A DNA stretch of 33,400 bases from an uncultured Victivallales bacterium (lineage in GTDB: Bacteria; Verrucomicrobiota; Lentisphaeria; Oligosphaerales; JAFGRS01): contig CAILUI010000008.1 in NCBI GenBank assembly GCA_903837355.1, positions 1 to 33,400 of the forward strand, written 5' to 3'. The position numbers and the translations under genes were made by a program. This document shows positions 33,365 through 33,400 of this stretch, piece by piece (positions within the stretch are counted from its first letter, which is position 1; each line of letters opens with the position of its first letter). A model generated the notes under the pieces. The model was not told the origin of the DNA, did no database searches, and was given only the letters and a program-made list of their open reading frames with translations.

Positions 33365-33400
33365 AACAGAATGCAGGCGGCGGCGCCCCGGTCAGGGGGC

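Overview
The window is 33.4 kb of GC-rich bacterial chromosome with dense, ordinary-looking gene packing. I see no insertion sequence, phage, CRISPR array, tRNA or rRNA. A GT9 (heptosyltransferase-type) enzyme, an HtrA protease and a biotin-dependent sodium pump suggest a diderm bacterium. The general gene mix and a tiny lysine/arginine-rich protein starting MSQQHSK make me think of the PVC superphylum (Lentisphaerota/Kiritimatiellota-like). That placement is inference; no marker in the window settles it.

Left part (1-8.7 kb): after an AT-rich edge, a minus-strand operon encodes the gamma, alpha and beta subunits of a Na+-translocating oxaloacetate-type decarboxylase. It is followed by an unrecognised acidic/helical protein and a NamZ/DUF1343 muramidase-like protein. 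Divergent from it, a strong promoter drives a 32-residue highly basic protein and pyruvate phosphate dikinase, which ends at a textbook hairpin terminator. Both transcription units sit at the PEP/pyruvate/oxaloacetate node.

Middle (8.7-20.3 kb): a minus-strand run encodes a metallophosphoesterase, a GT9 glycosyltransferase, a secreted protein and a membrane Ser/Thr kinase with an extracellular domain. Then come DUF2851 (minus), and HtrA protease, an FtsB/DivIC-like protein and a lone fumarase beta subunit (plus). A UPF0210/DUF711 protein (minus) and a purine-nucleoside-phosphorylase-fold protein that has lost its canonical active-site residues (plus) follow. A four-copy hairpin repeat separates the latter from a convergent Nudix hydrolase.

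Right part (20.4-33.4 kb): a PHP phosphatase, a UroD-family protein with a zinc-methyltransferase-like HxC...C pattern, and a large glycosidase-like protein lead to a TTG-initiated RNA polymerase omega-like subunit. Convergent to it is fmt plus an RNase E/G with a long insertion in its S1 domain. Divergent from fmt are folK and a GT4 glycosyltransferase, then dnaA. An ECF sigma/anti-sigma pair closes the window.

The most unusual points are: a DnaA whose DNA-recognition motif differs from the canonical one at nearly every base-contacting position; the PNP-fold protein with no canonical phosphate site; the RNase E/G insertion carrying a possible amphipathic membrane helix and an arginine patch; palindromic -10 elements shared by divergent genes; and the acidic protein coupled to the sodium pump. 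I found no clear multi-gene defence or other novel system. Promoters are called by eye from hexamer matches; nearly all have 17-bp spacers.
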